Below, piece after piece: positions 1-12,281 of a stretch of 64,000 nt of DNA. Both the position numbers and the translations under genes were made by a program. The notes under the pieces were generated by a model. It was not told the DNA's origin. It saw only the letters and a list, made by a program, of their open reading frames with translations, and did no database searches. Source of the stretch: Typha latifolia (Eukaryota; Streptophyta; Magnoliopsida; Poales; Typhaceae). Location of the stretch: positions 7,420,850 to 7,484,849 of the forward strand of contig CM034113.1 of NCBI GenBank assembly GCA_019914945.1, written 5' to 3'. Positions within the stretch are counted from its first letter, which is position 1. Each line of letters opens with the position of its first letter.

Positions 1-2684
1 AGGCAAAATAGATCGATTTTTAACCTATATTTGTCTTGTTCTTAGATATAATATAACTATTAAATTTTATAAAAAATTAGGTTTAATAAAATTTACTATA
101 TAGTTGGCACAATTTAAAAAGTAAAAAAATAAAACATGTGGGTATTTTTTGAACAAAAAGAAATACTTATATAAGAGGAGAAGGGCATTTTTGTACATAA
201 AAAATTTAAAAAATGTGGAGACAATTAAGACCGCCATTTAATTTTTGAAATTTTTTTGGACGTGCTCTGTTAATTTGGATGGAAAAACTAACGATCTCAT
301 TTTAGTATTAAATATAGGAGCCGATTTAAGACTTTTTAAAGTATATGAGGATAAAATAATTTTAAACATAAATACAGTGAGGTAAATTATATTTAACCCT
401 AGTTTCTTTATGAAAGAGAAACACAAGTAATTATCAAGTTAATTTGGGTAGCATTTACTTGTTAGAGAGCTTATAAACGCAAGCCTTCTAGTATTTGTAA
501 ATCAAGCCAAATCATCGAAAGCAAAGTTTTATTAAAAGCTCATAAAAGCAAGTCTTCATTTCTTATCTATCCCTTCTATCGATCCATGTATATCAAAGTT
601 TTTCAATCCAAATATTAATCCACTAAAAAAGATGCTCGCATATTCAATGCTCCATTTGGAGGGAGGAAATTCCATATTCTCAAATCTCTCTAGCAAATCT
701 TTGTTATTGTTTGTTGAGATTTTTTTTTTTTAAATGTAGCATGCTATATTTGAGATATTAAGTTATTTCCAACTTTTCATGTCATTGTGGCATACTTTGT
801 TAGAGTATAAATATATAAAAGCTTTTAGAGTTGTTAGTAAGTTATCATGCTATCGGATAAGAGGCCTCTATTTGTTCTGTTGTATTATTACCATCTCCCC
901 TCATTACTTTTTGGAGTGTCCCTAGGTGGTTGCTATTGTGACGTCCTCCTCTCACTCACTTATCCTATGTACAGTTGTAGCTCGTGTTTGTTAGTGCCTT
1001 AATAGGATATAAGGCATTTGACATTTTGTGGGATGTTTGTGTTTTATTTTATTTGTTTTGACTCTACTACAAGGTTACAGCTCATTCTTTTATGTTTCAA
1101 ATTAGGTTGATGATCTTTCAATCTTCTTAACTTCAGAGATTTATGAGGCCCTGTCTGGGCTTAATAGAATCTATAAGCTGATTTGAGATTCTCCACTCTT
1201 GTGAATCCGTCGGGACACTTTTTCACTCTTGTTTCTCTTTTGCCCACAGAGTTGATACTTTGTTCTACAGTAATATTAATTGTAAACTAAGTATAGATCT
1301 CATATCAGAAAGTCATCGCTCTATCTTCTTTTTATTCAGTATATCAAGTTTCGTTAGTGTATTCTCTGAAGTTAATAGATTGTGCTTCCCTACGAGCTTT
1401 TTCTAAAATAAATGTTTAGAATTGAAACCATGCCAAGCTCATTTATTATTTAAAATATAAAATATAAAAACTATCGACCTAGAATAATCTACCATAAAGA
1501 AAATCCCTAATAATTTGTCCCTTTTCTCACAAGAAACTTAAAGATGTTTCCTTATTATATCTTCTTTTCGATCAATAAAAGTACAATTAGCTATTTGGGA
1601 GCGAGTTCTACAATCAAAGGAAATTTACAAAAGGGCCCCTATATGATGGGCTTTTTCTATTTTGAACCCTACCTTATCATTCTTTTATAAAAATCCTATT
1701 TTATGCGAAAAATATTTAAAAAAAAGACCCTAGTTAATTTTAACTCACATTAGCCAACAGAATAAGAATACTCTGTTCTATTTATCTCTTTATCTTATTA
1801 TGTTTCAAGAGTTTTAAATAAGATGACGACAGTTACTTTAGAATTTTAAAAATATTTATTTAAATAAAAGAGCGTATTTTGGTTTTATTAGGCTAATGGG
1901 AGTTAATATTAACTCATGGGCTTTTAAAATATTTTTGGTAAAAGATGGGGATTTTTTTAGAAAAAAAAAATGATAAGATAGGGTTCTAAGCATAAAATGT
2001 CTATAATGTAGGGGCTTTTTTTTAGCAATTTTTTTTATAATCAATCCTACTTAATTATTATTTTTAGATAATTATAATTAACTTTATATATTCTTCCCGA
2101 TTTTATCTCATCTACTTCAATCTTAAGCACTTAACCTCTTGCGTAGTTGAGACGAAGTTGCAATTGTAAGTTAACTATTAACTACAACATAAAAAAAAAA
2201 TTAAATACCGCTACAAAATTATAATCTGATTGCAGATAGTAGGGATAGTTTGATTATTTTATAAATTTATTCATGGCGGAAATTATTAACGTGAACAAAA
2301 TACCGTTATTTTTGGATGAAAAATTTAATGGTTACAAGTTGATTAAGACCATAGGGATGATGAGTGCTTTAAGTTTGAAGTGCAAGATAATAGGTTTAAA
2401 CTTTGACTTAAACTACATGGAAAGGCCTCGGATTGATTCATTCCCAATGAAAGACAAAATCAATACTTAATATTGTTGGAAGCTGCTAGATACATCAAGA
2501 CATCATGATAACATTTTGTTTATGTTCCATATGAAAGAAGTACAAGAAGAAAGAAGATGAAGGGCAAAGTTTGTATATTATACTGTCAGGCTGAACTTTG
2601 TGTCTTATGACACCGAGAGATTTCTAGACCTAAGAAAGAAGTTGAAAGAGCTGGAAAAGAAATGCCAGGCTTAGAATTGCTTAC
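1..2684. other. AT-rich left flank, no exon recognised
   Basis: This stretch lies downstream of the second coding exon of the minus-strand MADS-box gene, so it should be intron or 3' sequence of that gene. I looked on the minus strand for the short K-box exons that follow in AG/STK relatives and found none. It contains one clear foldback element (1628-2030) and otherwise low-complexity AT-rich sequence. A 65-codon plus-strand frame at 2273-2470 is not recognisable as a gene. Confidence 0.5.
1628..2030. repeat. Foldback MITE, about 400 bp, family 1
   Basis: The two ends are inverted copies of each other. The left end reads gggcccctatatgatggg and then, further in, gaaccctaccttatcatt. The right end, reverse-complemented, reads aagcccctacattatagac and then gaaccctatcttatcatt in the same order and spacing. 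The inverted match continues inward: a TTAACTC-CATTAGCC block near 1737-1756 is mirrored near 1890-1918. No coding capacity is visible. This is the structure of a non-autonomous MITE. Exact ends and target-site duplication could not be fixed by eye. Confidence 0.75.
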
Positions 2685-4907
2685 CTGAGAATTGACTTCA
2701 ATCAAAGGACCTGAGTTTGAACTGTCAGCACTCACCTTCTTGTACCTATCAATTGTTGATTTTATGCTGAAAAATCCAAATCAGATACATGGACAGTAAG
2801 AACATTTGCAGCATAAAAAGAGAAATTTTTTTTTTTTGATATAATATTATAAACTCAAATATCCTTGATTTGATATAAAAATTTAAGTTCAAGTGTTAGA
2901 AGATAGAAGAAAAAGATAGTAGAATGGTATTTTAGTTAAACTCAAAGCTACCAATAACCTAGAAGATTAAAACATATCAAACATCAGCAGAATGGTACAG
3001 AACCCATGCTACCTAGCACCTAAAAAAAAAAGGCTACTCATAACCTAATAACCAATCAAATGACACAACGATCTTTCTTTCCGCTTCTTTCTGAGCAAAA
3101 GCGATGTGTGCTCCTTTTTCTCCAGGATTCCAGCAGTGATGTGATATGATATTGCTTCTCTTCTATCATCTCATATCATCTAGACATCAACCACCTAACA
3201 CTCATGGGGATCACGTCTAGGATAAATCATAAACTATGCAGGGTAATTGGTAATATGAAGAGGTAGCTACGCAATCATTTCTACAAAAGGAGAGCCTCTC
3301 CATGCGCATCTTATAAGACTTTTACGTACAACTCCGAAATATATATATATATATAAATAAATATATAGGGGAGTCTGCTGAAACCCTCTTATCCTCATTG
3401 GATGACTATAGTTTTAGGAAAGGCACAGAAAACAATGGTGCCTCACTAGAGAGGAGTCTAATTCATATTGTTTATATGTCTAATTCATTCTAAAACTTAA
3501 ATACCAGACTAGTCAGCAACTTCTAATTTATTTTTATATAAACTATTTTCGATGTAATAATTTCTAAATATTATAGAGAAATGTTTTTCTCAGATTGAGT
3601 AATTTTTTATAAAATTTTAGATTTTTATATACATTTAGAGATCGTTTGGTTTCATGCATTTAAAGAAATAGCATGTATATATATATATATATAGTAAATG
3701 CATTATGAGAAATAAGTTTTTGTTTCATAGATGCCATAGCATAGCCTTTCCGGGTGTTAAACAACGCTCAGATGCAGCATCTTGACCTACTCTACATTTG
3801 TCTTTTGTTCATGTTAGTTTCTCATTTAGACTATAGACATAACAATTTAAAATACATAACAACAGAAACCCCTAAATGTGTTAAGAAACAGTGCACTTAA
3901 TTCTTGTACAGCTTAATCCGAAGTTGAATTCAATTCACAAACCCCAAAAAAAAAAATCAGTATTCTAATAATTAAGCAATCTTTTTAATATCTCTTCCAC
4001 TCCAATCTACCCCAGGTAGCAAAATGAATTCAGTTTTAGTCACCTTACGACCTTAAATTTTATTATCTAGTGAATGATCAACCATCCATCAAGATAAAGA
4101 AAATAGCAATAAAATGAAGAATTAATTTCTACCCCATTGTGATTAAAATCTATTTGATTTATTATAACTTATTCAGTGTAGCTGGTTTTGCCTACTTGAC
4201 ATGATATACCTATAGATTAGCATGTCAAAGAAACTAAAAACTATACAAGATTGGACAAAAACAAAAAACAAGAAAATAACATACGTAAAGCTTGAAGTTC
4301 ACATGCAAACAAATAGCAACAAGGGAGAAGGAAAAAAGTTCCAAAACTTTCAATTATCTAACCTTAATGTTAAACAAATAATTATCTCTATATATATTAA
4401 GGTTTCGTAATTTCAAAAGGTCCCTTACGTCAATGCAATCATCACCACCCAGTACACATATCCGAAGAGAAAGATAGGAATTAAACGACAGTACGTGCAA
4501 CGAGAGAGATAATAGAGAGGGAGATATGAAAGGGATATAGCACTAGAAGAGAAAGATAGCAGGGAGAGGTCACGGTTTCCCTACTGGCATATAGGAAGGC
4601 AAATGTCCCCAAGTTACGATGACTAGAAAGATTAAAACAAAAAGGTAAGAGTGACTCAAAAGAGTCAAAGGTGAAGGACTCGAAAATTTTATCTTGCATG
4701 TGGTTTGAAAGGCTTATAGCTGGAAATGGTAGAGGTACTTATCCAAGTAGCAAATAAACACCTTCTTGTTATATATCCAGACACTAATAAAAAGGAAAAA
4801 GGAAAATTACTTTCAAGATTTTGGTTCTTGAGATATGCTTGAAATCTAACTACTAAAAACAGATATGTAGTAAATGGATGGAATCACTGAAACCCAACAG
4901 AACTATG

Positions 4908-4944
<37 letters not shown>

Positions 4945-5848
4945 ATGACCTAAGCATTAACACAAATGGAGGTATGTCAAAGAGGAAGGAAGGAGGAAGA
5001 GAAGACCCTAAATATAAAATCACCATAGATAAGCTTCTATCCTACTAGATTTTTCTGCTTGTGAAACCAAGAATTTGTTTCCATCCTAACAAGAATATTA
5101 AATGCACGCGTAAAGTTTGAGAATCTCTAGATGATATCAGAAAAAAAAAAAACTCAATTATCTCTATAATAACATTCACCAATTAGGAGTAGAAGATCAC
5201 AAGACACAAGAGAAAGCCAAACAATAATATATATAAGCTAATACTATTTATATTCCTTCTCTTCTTTATCCATTAATACTTCCATATATATGAGATCACC
5301 TAATCCATTGTCAGAATGCCATCAGGAAACAAAAAGGTGGCCATGCCACTCAAGCTTTACTTGTAACATCCGTTCTCTTTCTCTTTTTCCCAAAAGACAT
5401 AAAAGTGAAACCACAAGCAAGTTTGCAAAGCTATTCAAGAATATCAACTGGCTGACTAAGATCTTACGATAAGATTTCTCAAATCGAGAGTCCACTCCTT
5501 AGGTTACTAGTACACAACTTCAAGATCAAGAACACCACGAACAATTTAAAGAGGACTGATCGTTTCATTCTTATTTTTTTCATTACTCATGAGATTGTAT
5601 TTCCTCGACATAAATCACACATTAATTAGGATGGATACTTCGGTAAAGATCACAGCGAAGCCATACCTGTTATTGGAGTACTCGTAAAGGCGTCCGCGGC
5701 TCGAGAAGACGATGAGGGCGACCTCTGCATCGCAGAGAACGGAGAGTTCATATGCTTTTTTCAGCAGCCCATTCCTCCGTTTGCAGAAGGTGACTTGGCG
5801 GTTCGTAGTGTTCTCAATTCTCTTGATCTCAATCTTACCCCTTCCCAT
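2685..5848 (-). CDS. STK: MADS-box transcription factor, AG/STK clade (C/D class), first two coding exons only
   Basis: Type II (MIKC) MADS-box regulator of the AGAMOUS/SEEDSTICK clade, whose members bind CArG boxes and specify carpel or ovule identity. Coding exon 1 (5848-5667) encodes the MADS domain, beginning [19 protein letters not shown] and ending in YEYSNN. It stops in phase 2 at a GT donor. Exon 2 (2766-2685, 82 nt, the usual size in this clade) continues in frame with [11 protein letters not shown] and ends GPLIEVNSQ before a gtaagc donor. The GPLIEVN ending resembles monocot D-class proteins, and gene order also favours STK, but C class is not excluded. The intron between them is 2.9 kb, as is typical for the regulatory intron of this clade. 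K-box and C-terminal exons are not in the window: they lie beyond position 1, or the gene is truncated. Exon calls are strong; the STK assignment is moderate. Confidence 0.85.
4911..4943. promoter_or_regulatory. (GA)n tract inside the large MADS-gene intron
   Basis: An uninterrupted run of about 16 GA dinucleotides lies in the 2.9 kb intron of the STK-like gene. In Arabidopsis, BASIC PENTACYSTEINE proteins bind GA-rich elements controlling STK, so this is a candidate binding tract. It may equally be a neutral microsatellite. A single CCAATCA motif, a type reported in AG regulatory introns, lies at 3052-3058. Confidence 0.4.
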
Positions 5849-6990
5849 GATCTTCCCTTCTTCCTCTATGAACTGAGCTGATAAAAATAACTACTTTGCT
5901 TAGATACATATGTATATGATTGATGCAGAAACATTTGATCGATGTAAGATATTTACATTTCATGGAACAATTACCTCATTTGATTCAAGCAAAAAAAAAA
6001 AGGAACAAAAAATCAAGAAAAGTAGCCCATTTGGATAGATCTTAAAGAGAAGAAATCCATGAATTATAGTGATATCAACTCATTCTTTGTAAATCATCAG
6101 CTGAAATCCATGCCATGCATATAATTATGATAGAAGATCCATCTAGCAACAAAGTTATTTTAATGAGAACAAACCACAAATACTCAAAACCTTTGATGGT
6201 TAACAAAGAAAAGGAGACTGGAAGACTTGGTTTCTAACTAAATGAAATCGTTGCAACAAGCATCTATATAAGCAAGTGGAGAAAGAATGATAAAAAAGAT
6301 GAAAGGTAGGGCAAACAATTAATTAGATTGGAAACACTGGGGAATTAGACTTATTGACTTAGTACTCATGCTTGTTCTTATTACTCGAAATTTTTTACTC
6401 CTACTTACTACTTAATAAACCAGAAACTTCAACACCGAAATTTGCCGAGGAGGAATAAAAACTTCTAAACAAAAATAAAAAATAAAGACAAGGTATTGGT
6501 AGGAAACCGACATAAAGAGAGCAGCAAAGACTTCCAAGAGACCCTCACAATTCCTAAACCAACCCAAGAGACGAAAAAGTAAAGCATGAAGACCAGTATA
6601 TCATGAATACTAACTCAAATCCCAATTCAAGAAGACCACCAGAATCATCAAAATAAAAAAATAAAAAAGAGAGCATAATGAACAAGTATATATATTATAA
6701 CCTCTAATCAATTCCCTGAAACCCCTCCTCTTCCAAACCCGAGTCTTCTCTTTCTTTTCTTGATCTTAGACTTCCAAAAGCTTCATTTGCTCAGAGAGAG
6801 GGAGAGGTGAGAAAGGAAAAGCTACTGCATGGCCGCTGGTGAATTGTGGACCAGACGCTGTACCCTTTTTAATGTGGCTTGACGTTATCTTGTCCCTCGC
6901 ATCCTCGGAAAAGCTAAACCTAAACCCAATCTTTCCCAAGGAAGCATTTACACATTTGGTGCTTCTACTGTGTATAAATTGTGCTAGATA
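5849..6990 (-). promoter_or_regulatory. 5' leader and probable leader intron of the MADS-box gene
   Basis: Just upstream of the ATG at 5848, a splice acceptor (tttttatcag, minus strand) ends at 5878. AG/STK genes commonly carry a leader intron at this place, so the non-coding first exon probably lies around 6720-6840. That sequence is CT/GA-rich, including a gagagagggagag run on the plus strand. TATA-like sequence (aatttatacac, minus strand) lies near 6973. The leader intron and start site are inferred. Confidence 0.45.
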
Positions 6991-8335
6991 TAGACATAGA
7001 TTTGCATATCTATCTATCTATCTGTCTTCATTTCTAGATTTCGGTTTAGATTAATTTGGAGAGTCTACTTGTTATACAAATAACCAATTTGTTTGAATCT
7101 ATATTATGTATTTATTTACAAGTAAATAAACAAAAAAGTTTAATAAATTGAAGGGGGCAAGCATGCAAATATAATCCAAGCATATAATCTATCAACATAT
7201 GTTAATATACAAAAGAGAAAACTAAATACAATTATATATTGCTATCCTCCAATATTTATGAGAGTGCCACTTAGCTTGACGGTAAAATTTACGCCTTTGC
7301 ACTGTAAAAAGTTAAAAGGTTTTAAGAAGTTTTGAAAGCAATCTTCCGAAAAAATAAGAATAAATCTATAATTTTTAGGAAACAATATAGATAAAGAAGT
7401 GCGGACGAAGAGAGTAATGCTACTAGTAAGTAAGAATGTGTTGAATTATAATTTAGTTATGTTATAACGATAGAAGTATATATAGTAAAGGCTAATTAAG
7501 GTGAAGCAATAATACATAAAAAGGATCAAATATGTTAGTTAAACAATAGGATTAATTTTTGCATGTATATCCTTTAAACATCTCTTGTTTATATGTACAA
7601 TTCTCAACAATTGATATTTGTATGTATACTTCTCAAAACACACTGTTTATATATATATATATATACTCCTTAAAGCTCTTATCTTTTACATAAATACTAT
7701 TTAAAGTTAACTAGCAGTTAAATTTATATATAAAAAGATAAAACTATTCTTATTTGCTCCTAATTAAGTTATTTTAGTATTTTTTTTTCTATTAAATAAA
7801 TGAGATTAAACTTTACATTTGTTAAAATGTAAACCAGAGTGTTTATGTGAAAAATAATATATATTTTGAGGAGTATTATAATATCAACTTTGGATAGGTA
7901 AACACAAAAAATCCCTAAACTTTTTAAAATATTATAATTGCCATTGTGCTATTAAAAAATATCAACTAATCATAATAAAAAAACATGATTTATATCCAAA
8001 CAAGAGTATTTTCCCTTACATAAATCGTTAAAAATAGTTTATAAGCTATTCAATATTATACTCAATACACTGAAATGTACCTTATTTTATGTGAGACAAA
8101 AAATTATTGATAAATATCTTACATTCTAAACTTAAAAAGGGGAGAGGTATTTAAGTTATTTATATATATTTATTAACTTTAGCAATAATAAGCTAGGAAT
8201 ATTTTTATTAAAATAAATCATAATAGCAATTAAAAAAAAAAGCATAATGAATTCAATGGCATTTATGATATTTAAGAAATTTTCCGTGGCAATTTAAGTG
8301 AAGTTCCTAACTTTATATTGATAGTTCTATTCTCG
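6991..8335. other. AT-rich intergenic, no gene
   Basis: Long A/T runs and short TA repeats (for example near 7651-7667), with several stretches like those seen in other element-derived parts of the window (phrases such as tccctaaac beside TA-rich sequence). No splice-consistent coding segment or RNA gene was recognised. Confidence 0.5.
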
Positions 8336-8640
8336 CTCCATAGGACAGGCTGGAGGGGTAATGGTGCGTTCCAGTGTCCCGAAGGAAACGTCAAGCTTAA
8401 CTGGGGTAATCATCAGGTGTGGCCTGTGGGTGAATCAGAGCCGTCCGCTCGTTGGACAAGTTTTGGCTAGACCACGGAATCTGAGCTAGAGACCGAATTC
8501 GGTTAAAACGGGTAAGATGATGGCAGTTATGGGAGGACGTGCGAGTCAATTTATCGCCGAGATTAGAAGCCAGAGTTAAAGAGATCGGACGGTTTGGATT
8601 GGCTCGGTATCACATCACTTGACGTCAATAATTCCAGGGA
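8336..8640. promoter_or_regulatory. GC-richer promoter-like island with GCCGTCC/GGACGG and TGACGTCA motifs
   Basis: About 300 bp of balanced composition stands out in AT-rich surroundings. It holds agccgtccgc (about 8439-8448), the inverse atcggacgg (8584-8592) and the palindrome TTGACGTCAA (8619-8628), a bZIP/TGA-type core. The same GCCGTCCGA/TCGGACGG motifs crowd the promoter of the GBA2-type gene at 57.2-57.4 kb. No open frame or TATA box with a following gene was found. It could be a distal control region of the MADS gene or a stranded promoter. Confidence 0.4.
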
Positions 8641-8689
8641 TTTATTAGAATTGCATGCTTGTTTTCTTTTTAATTTTTATTATTATTTT

Positions 8690-9480
8690 TTTGCCGTATA
8701 GGGCGGCATAAATTGAACAACCCGATAATTCAACACGATAGCTTGAAATTTAAATAAGTTTATATTTAATTTAATCGGATTTGAATCATAAATTAGATAA
8801 CTTATCAAACTTGTGTTTATAATTACTTTAATTAATTTAACTTGTTTATGATCCGACGTGTTAATTTGTTTATGATATGGTAACTCATTTATAGCATAAA
8901 AATTTTTATAATTCAATTGACTCATTTGTTGATTGATTAACCCGTTTATAATATTAAAAATTATAAAAAATCTCGGTTAATAAATGGGTCGTGTACGTGT
9001 ACGTGTTTGCAATGTCATAACCCAATCCAACCCAATTGTCATACCTACTATTAGCTTCTATTGGTCATTTATTACAAAATCTTATTATTTTTTAAAATCA
9101 AAATGTCATGCATTGAGACGGACTGTATAGTCTAGTGATCATGGTTTACTAATCCATAATAGAGATTTCATAAAAGGTGTTGATTCTGTGCGAAAATATT
9201 GGGGTCGATAATTCCTAAATTTTCTAGTAGAACGCTATACAAGAGTGTGGACACAAGAGTTTATTGGTCTTTGATAATATCCATACATATATTTATTTAT
9301 TATTTGAGTTATATCGGGTCGAACATGATCAAGTTGTGTACTCATTTATTAAACAAATGAGTTAATGCTGAACAAAATTTTGAGCCGAAAATGAGTAGTT
9401 AGTGAACAATGAGATATATTGATAACCCTACTGCTATATGTGTATTGTTTAGGCTCATCATGATCCATATTGTGAAAGAT
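8690..9480. repeat. Probable degenerate transposable-element sequence
   Basis: AT-rich sequence built of recurring short phrases: variants of aacccgtttata, aactcatttat and atttgtttatgat, plus the head-to-tail run gtgtacgtgtacgtgt at 8992-9007. This is typical of decayed plant elements, and no intact protein frame is present. Family and ends cannot be set by eye. Confidence 0.35.
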
Positions 9481-12281
9481 TGCCCTAGTTATTCAATCTA
9501 TCTACCCGGATGAGCTAACACTTTAATATAACTTATGATTAACTTACAGACTCGTGATCTATAAAGATAAATGCAATATAATAATCCTAAATTTGAGAGT
9601 AACTATCCTATCTCATGTGATAAAAGAAAACTGGCAGAAAAGAACATAATTTAGGATTATTACTTGCAAATATGCATAATGTTCAGAGCCTTATCTTCCT
9701 CAGTACTCTAATAAAGAATATTTTCATATTTGCTCAAGAATTGCTAGTGATAGCTTTACTAGTTCTGTTCATAACCCAAAATGGGACTCAGTCCTCAACA
9801 GTCTGGCCCCCAAAATTTAATTGAGTTGATCAAAGTCATGCCCAACTATAATAATATCATTAAATATGTGGGGATTAAACTGTACCCAATAGAATGACCC
9901 ACCATACTCCATGAATTATGAAAGCACCTGTGTTATGTTTTGAGCTACAAATGTTCATGCAACAAAAAAGAATTCATGTTAAGATACCACCCTTTCTTGT
10001 AGAATTTCTTAATAGTCAATGCTCAAGAATTTTAATTTTGAGAAATTTAGAAGAAGAAAAAATTCATCATATATTTACATAAAATACCTCTCAATAAAAT
10101 TGTCTATTAAAAGGACAACCATACTACAGATTAACTTACATAGATGCTCTTTAAAAAAAAAACCTACATAGATGCTTCATCGATAACTATCCGTTAAATG
10201 AATTAATGTCTGAGTAATTTTAAAGCGGAGATTCGAATGATAAATATCAACATGGTAAAGTTTTAGTAAAAATGAAGCAAAATATAAGGTGTTTTACAAA
10301 TTCCTTCTTCTCTCCATCTACCATGATCTAAAACTTTGGACCACTTCCAACTTCCATGAATTTAATTCTAGCTATATCTTTCCTTCCACTTGAGTGCATA
10401 TGAAGGAGAGCCCATTACTAAACACAGGCCATGCCATTGGATATAAGTCACCATGAGTACACCTTAACTTATGCAAGATATCTCTAATCCATGCAATTAA
10501 GGTAGGCAGTTCAAAGACCCCATCCCTACTCATTTATTGCACATGCCACGGTATTATGCTGCTTGAATGCTACTGGACTTACCTTCTTGCTCTGTGGTCA
10601 TTAATGGCAGAGGTGGAACATTCCATCCTAGTGAAACTTCTATGATGGTGTTAATGTAAACATCCATCTACCTTACTAAGTGATCTTTTCATGCTAATGG
10701 CAAAAGTAGATAGATATTTTTATCCTCCTTTTATTTTTCTCTCTTTTTCTTTGATGAGACTGGAAGAATATAAAGAACTACAGTGGATTAGAGTGATGTA
10801 TTGACATTAATTTGAATGAATGTTATATATATAGGTAAGAGGAGAAACTTTGCTTTGTTACTTAACATTTCAGATGCAAGGTTGAATGTAGCCATCCATC
10901 TCATTTACAGTTCATCTTTAGCTGAACATCCCTCCTCAAATGAGACCAATGTTTCCTTAAACAATTTCTTGTGAGTTGAAATTTCAGAAACCCTATGCTG
11001 CAGCTTCTTTGCAAGCTTCCATGCATTTAATTTCAAGTATGGCTTCAAATTGAACAAGGATCAAAATCAAAATGATATGTTTGCTTGAATTGAAACTTAC
11101 CGCAACCTGCAGAAAAATTAAGAAAAAAAGAAGTTATTTGAGCATGTGGAAGAAGTTTCTACACCCAAATGGAACAAGAATAGATGCACAAATAGTTGCA
11201 CTCTGTGTCAGCAATTCAATTGCAGGTAAAAGCACTGCAAGAGAGCTTGTGGTGTCTCATGTCTACTAAGTCAATTTGTTCACCGAACCACAAGGATAAG
11301 AAGAACAACACCATAACTAGATTCACTTTCACATACCACAACAACCACACTAGAATAATTATCCAGAAATAGCAAGACAAGATCTTGAAAAGATTCACTA
11401 ATCTACAGATGTTATACAGTGCTGCATGCTCTCTCATTTAATCTGCTTCTTTCTCTAGATAAAAGGAAGGTTGGAAGAAATAAAGTGCTACAAAAGTTTT
11501 TTTGTGGGCTACAATTGTTCCCCACTGTCTTGAAGGTGATCAAAGCATACAAAAGGATAGGAGTGTTCTTCTCTTGTCCACAACATCAAAAGAACAATCA
11601 AGGAAAGCCACTAGCACTCAGAGCATTACAAGAATAGGAGTGAATTAAATAAAAGAGCAAACAGTGTAAGGAATCCAAATGAGCAAGATCCATAGTTGGT
11701 AATAGAGTTTTCAAGCACACCAACTCATAAAAAGCAAAATTCTAAACACTTATAACAAGAATAACTTGAAGAATATATTGATTGTGCTTTGCTTGCTTGC
11801 AGGCTTGTATGTTACTATATACCAATTTTAATTTTTACTTGATTTCGGCTTCAGAGTTCAGACTAATGTTGATGAACTTGTCTTCCTTGGGAAATGGAGC
11901 CTCCCACTTGAATATAGACACACTTTTTTTGGTCTAATATTTTGTGTTCTTCTTATCCTCTCTTCTCTCTCTCTCTCTCTATCTATATATATAACATATC
12001 TTCTCATTTGTTTCACAATCTTGCTATTCTAGCAAATCAGAGTACATGCGAGTCTTCTTCTTAAATCATCTAGTTTTATTTGGTCAGGTCACGTAGGTTA
12101 TTTCTGGTATGCATAGTCTCTGCTTATGATCTTAGTTTAAGGAGCTAGCTCTATGTTATCATATGATCACATACTGTAAGTATGTAGGCTTGCTCTGTTT
12201 GATTTGATGTATGATATTGCCTTCTTCCTTGAGAATATACTTCTTAGATCATTCTGAAGCTACTGAAATTTGCCAAATAAG
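9481..12281. other. Intergenic, upstream of the monooxygenase gene
   Basis: No gene recognised. Composition between 9.9 and 11.7 kb is less AT-biased than the flanks, but the frames found are short, lack splice support and match no family I know. I found no tRNA or known miRNA core. The last part (11964-11995) has a CT run followed by tatatatata about 290 bp before the monooxygenase ATG, a possible core promoter. Confidence 0.4.

Noticed and set aside
2273..2470. 65-codon plus-strand frame, vaguely like a retroelement gag start
   Set aside because: Too short, no conserved motif, and no neighbouring pol-like sequence.
9110..9190. Phrase tagtctagtgatcatgg followed by ggtgttgattctg, faintly like a tRNA-derived SINE head
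   Set aside because: A and B boxes do not fit the consensus and no second copy was seen.
12270..12281. Possible extra four codons before the monooxygenase ATG
   Set aside because: They would need a TTG start; the ATG at 12282 gives the normal family N-terminus.
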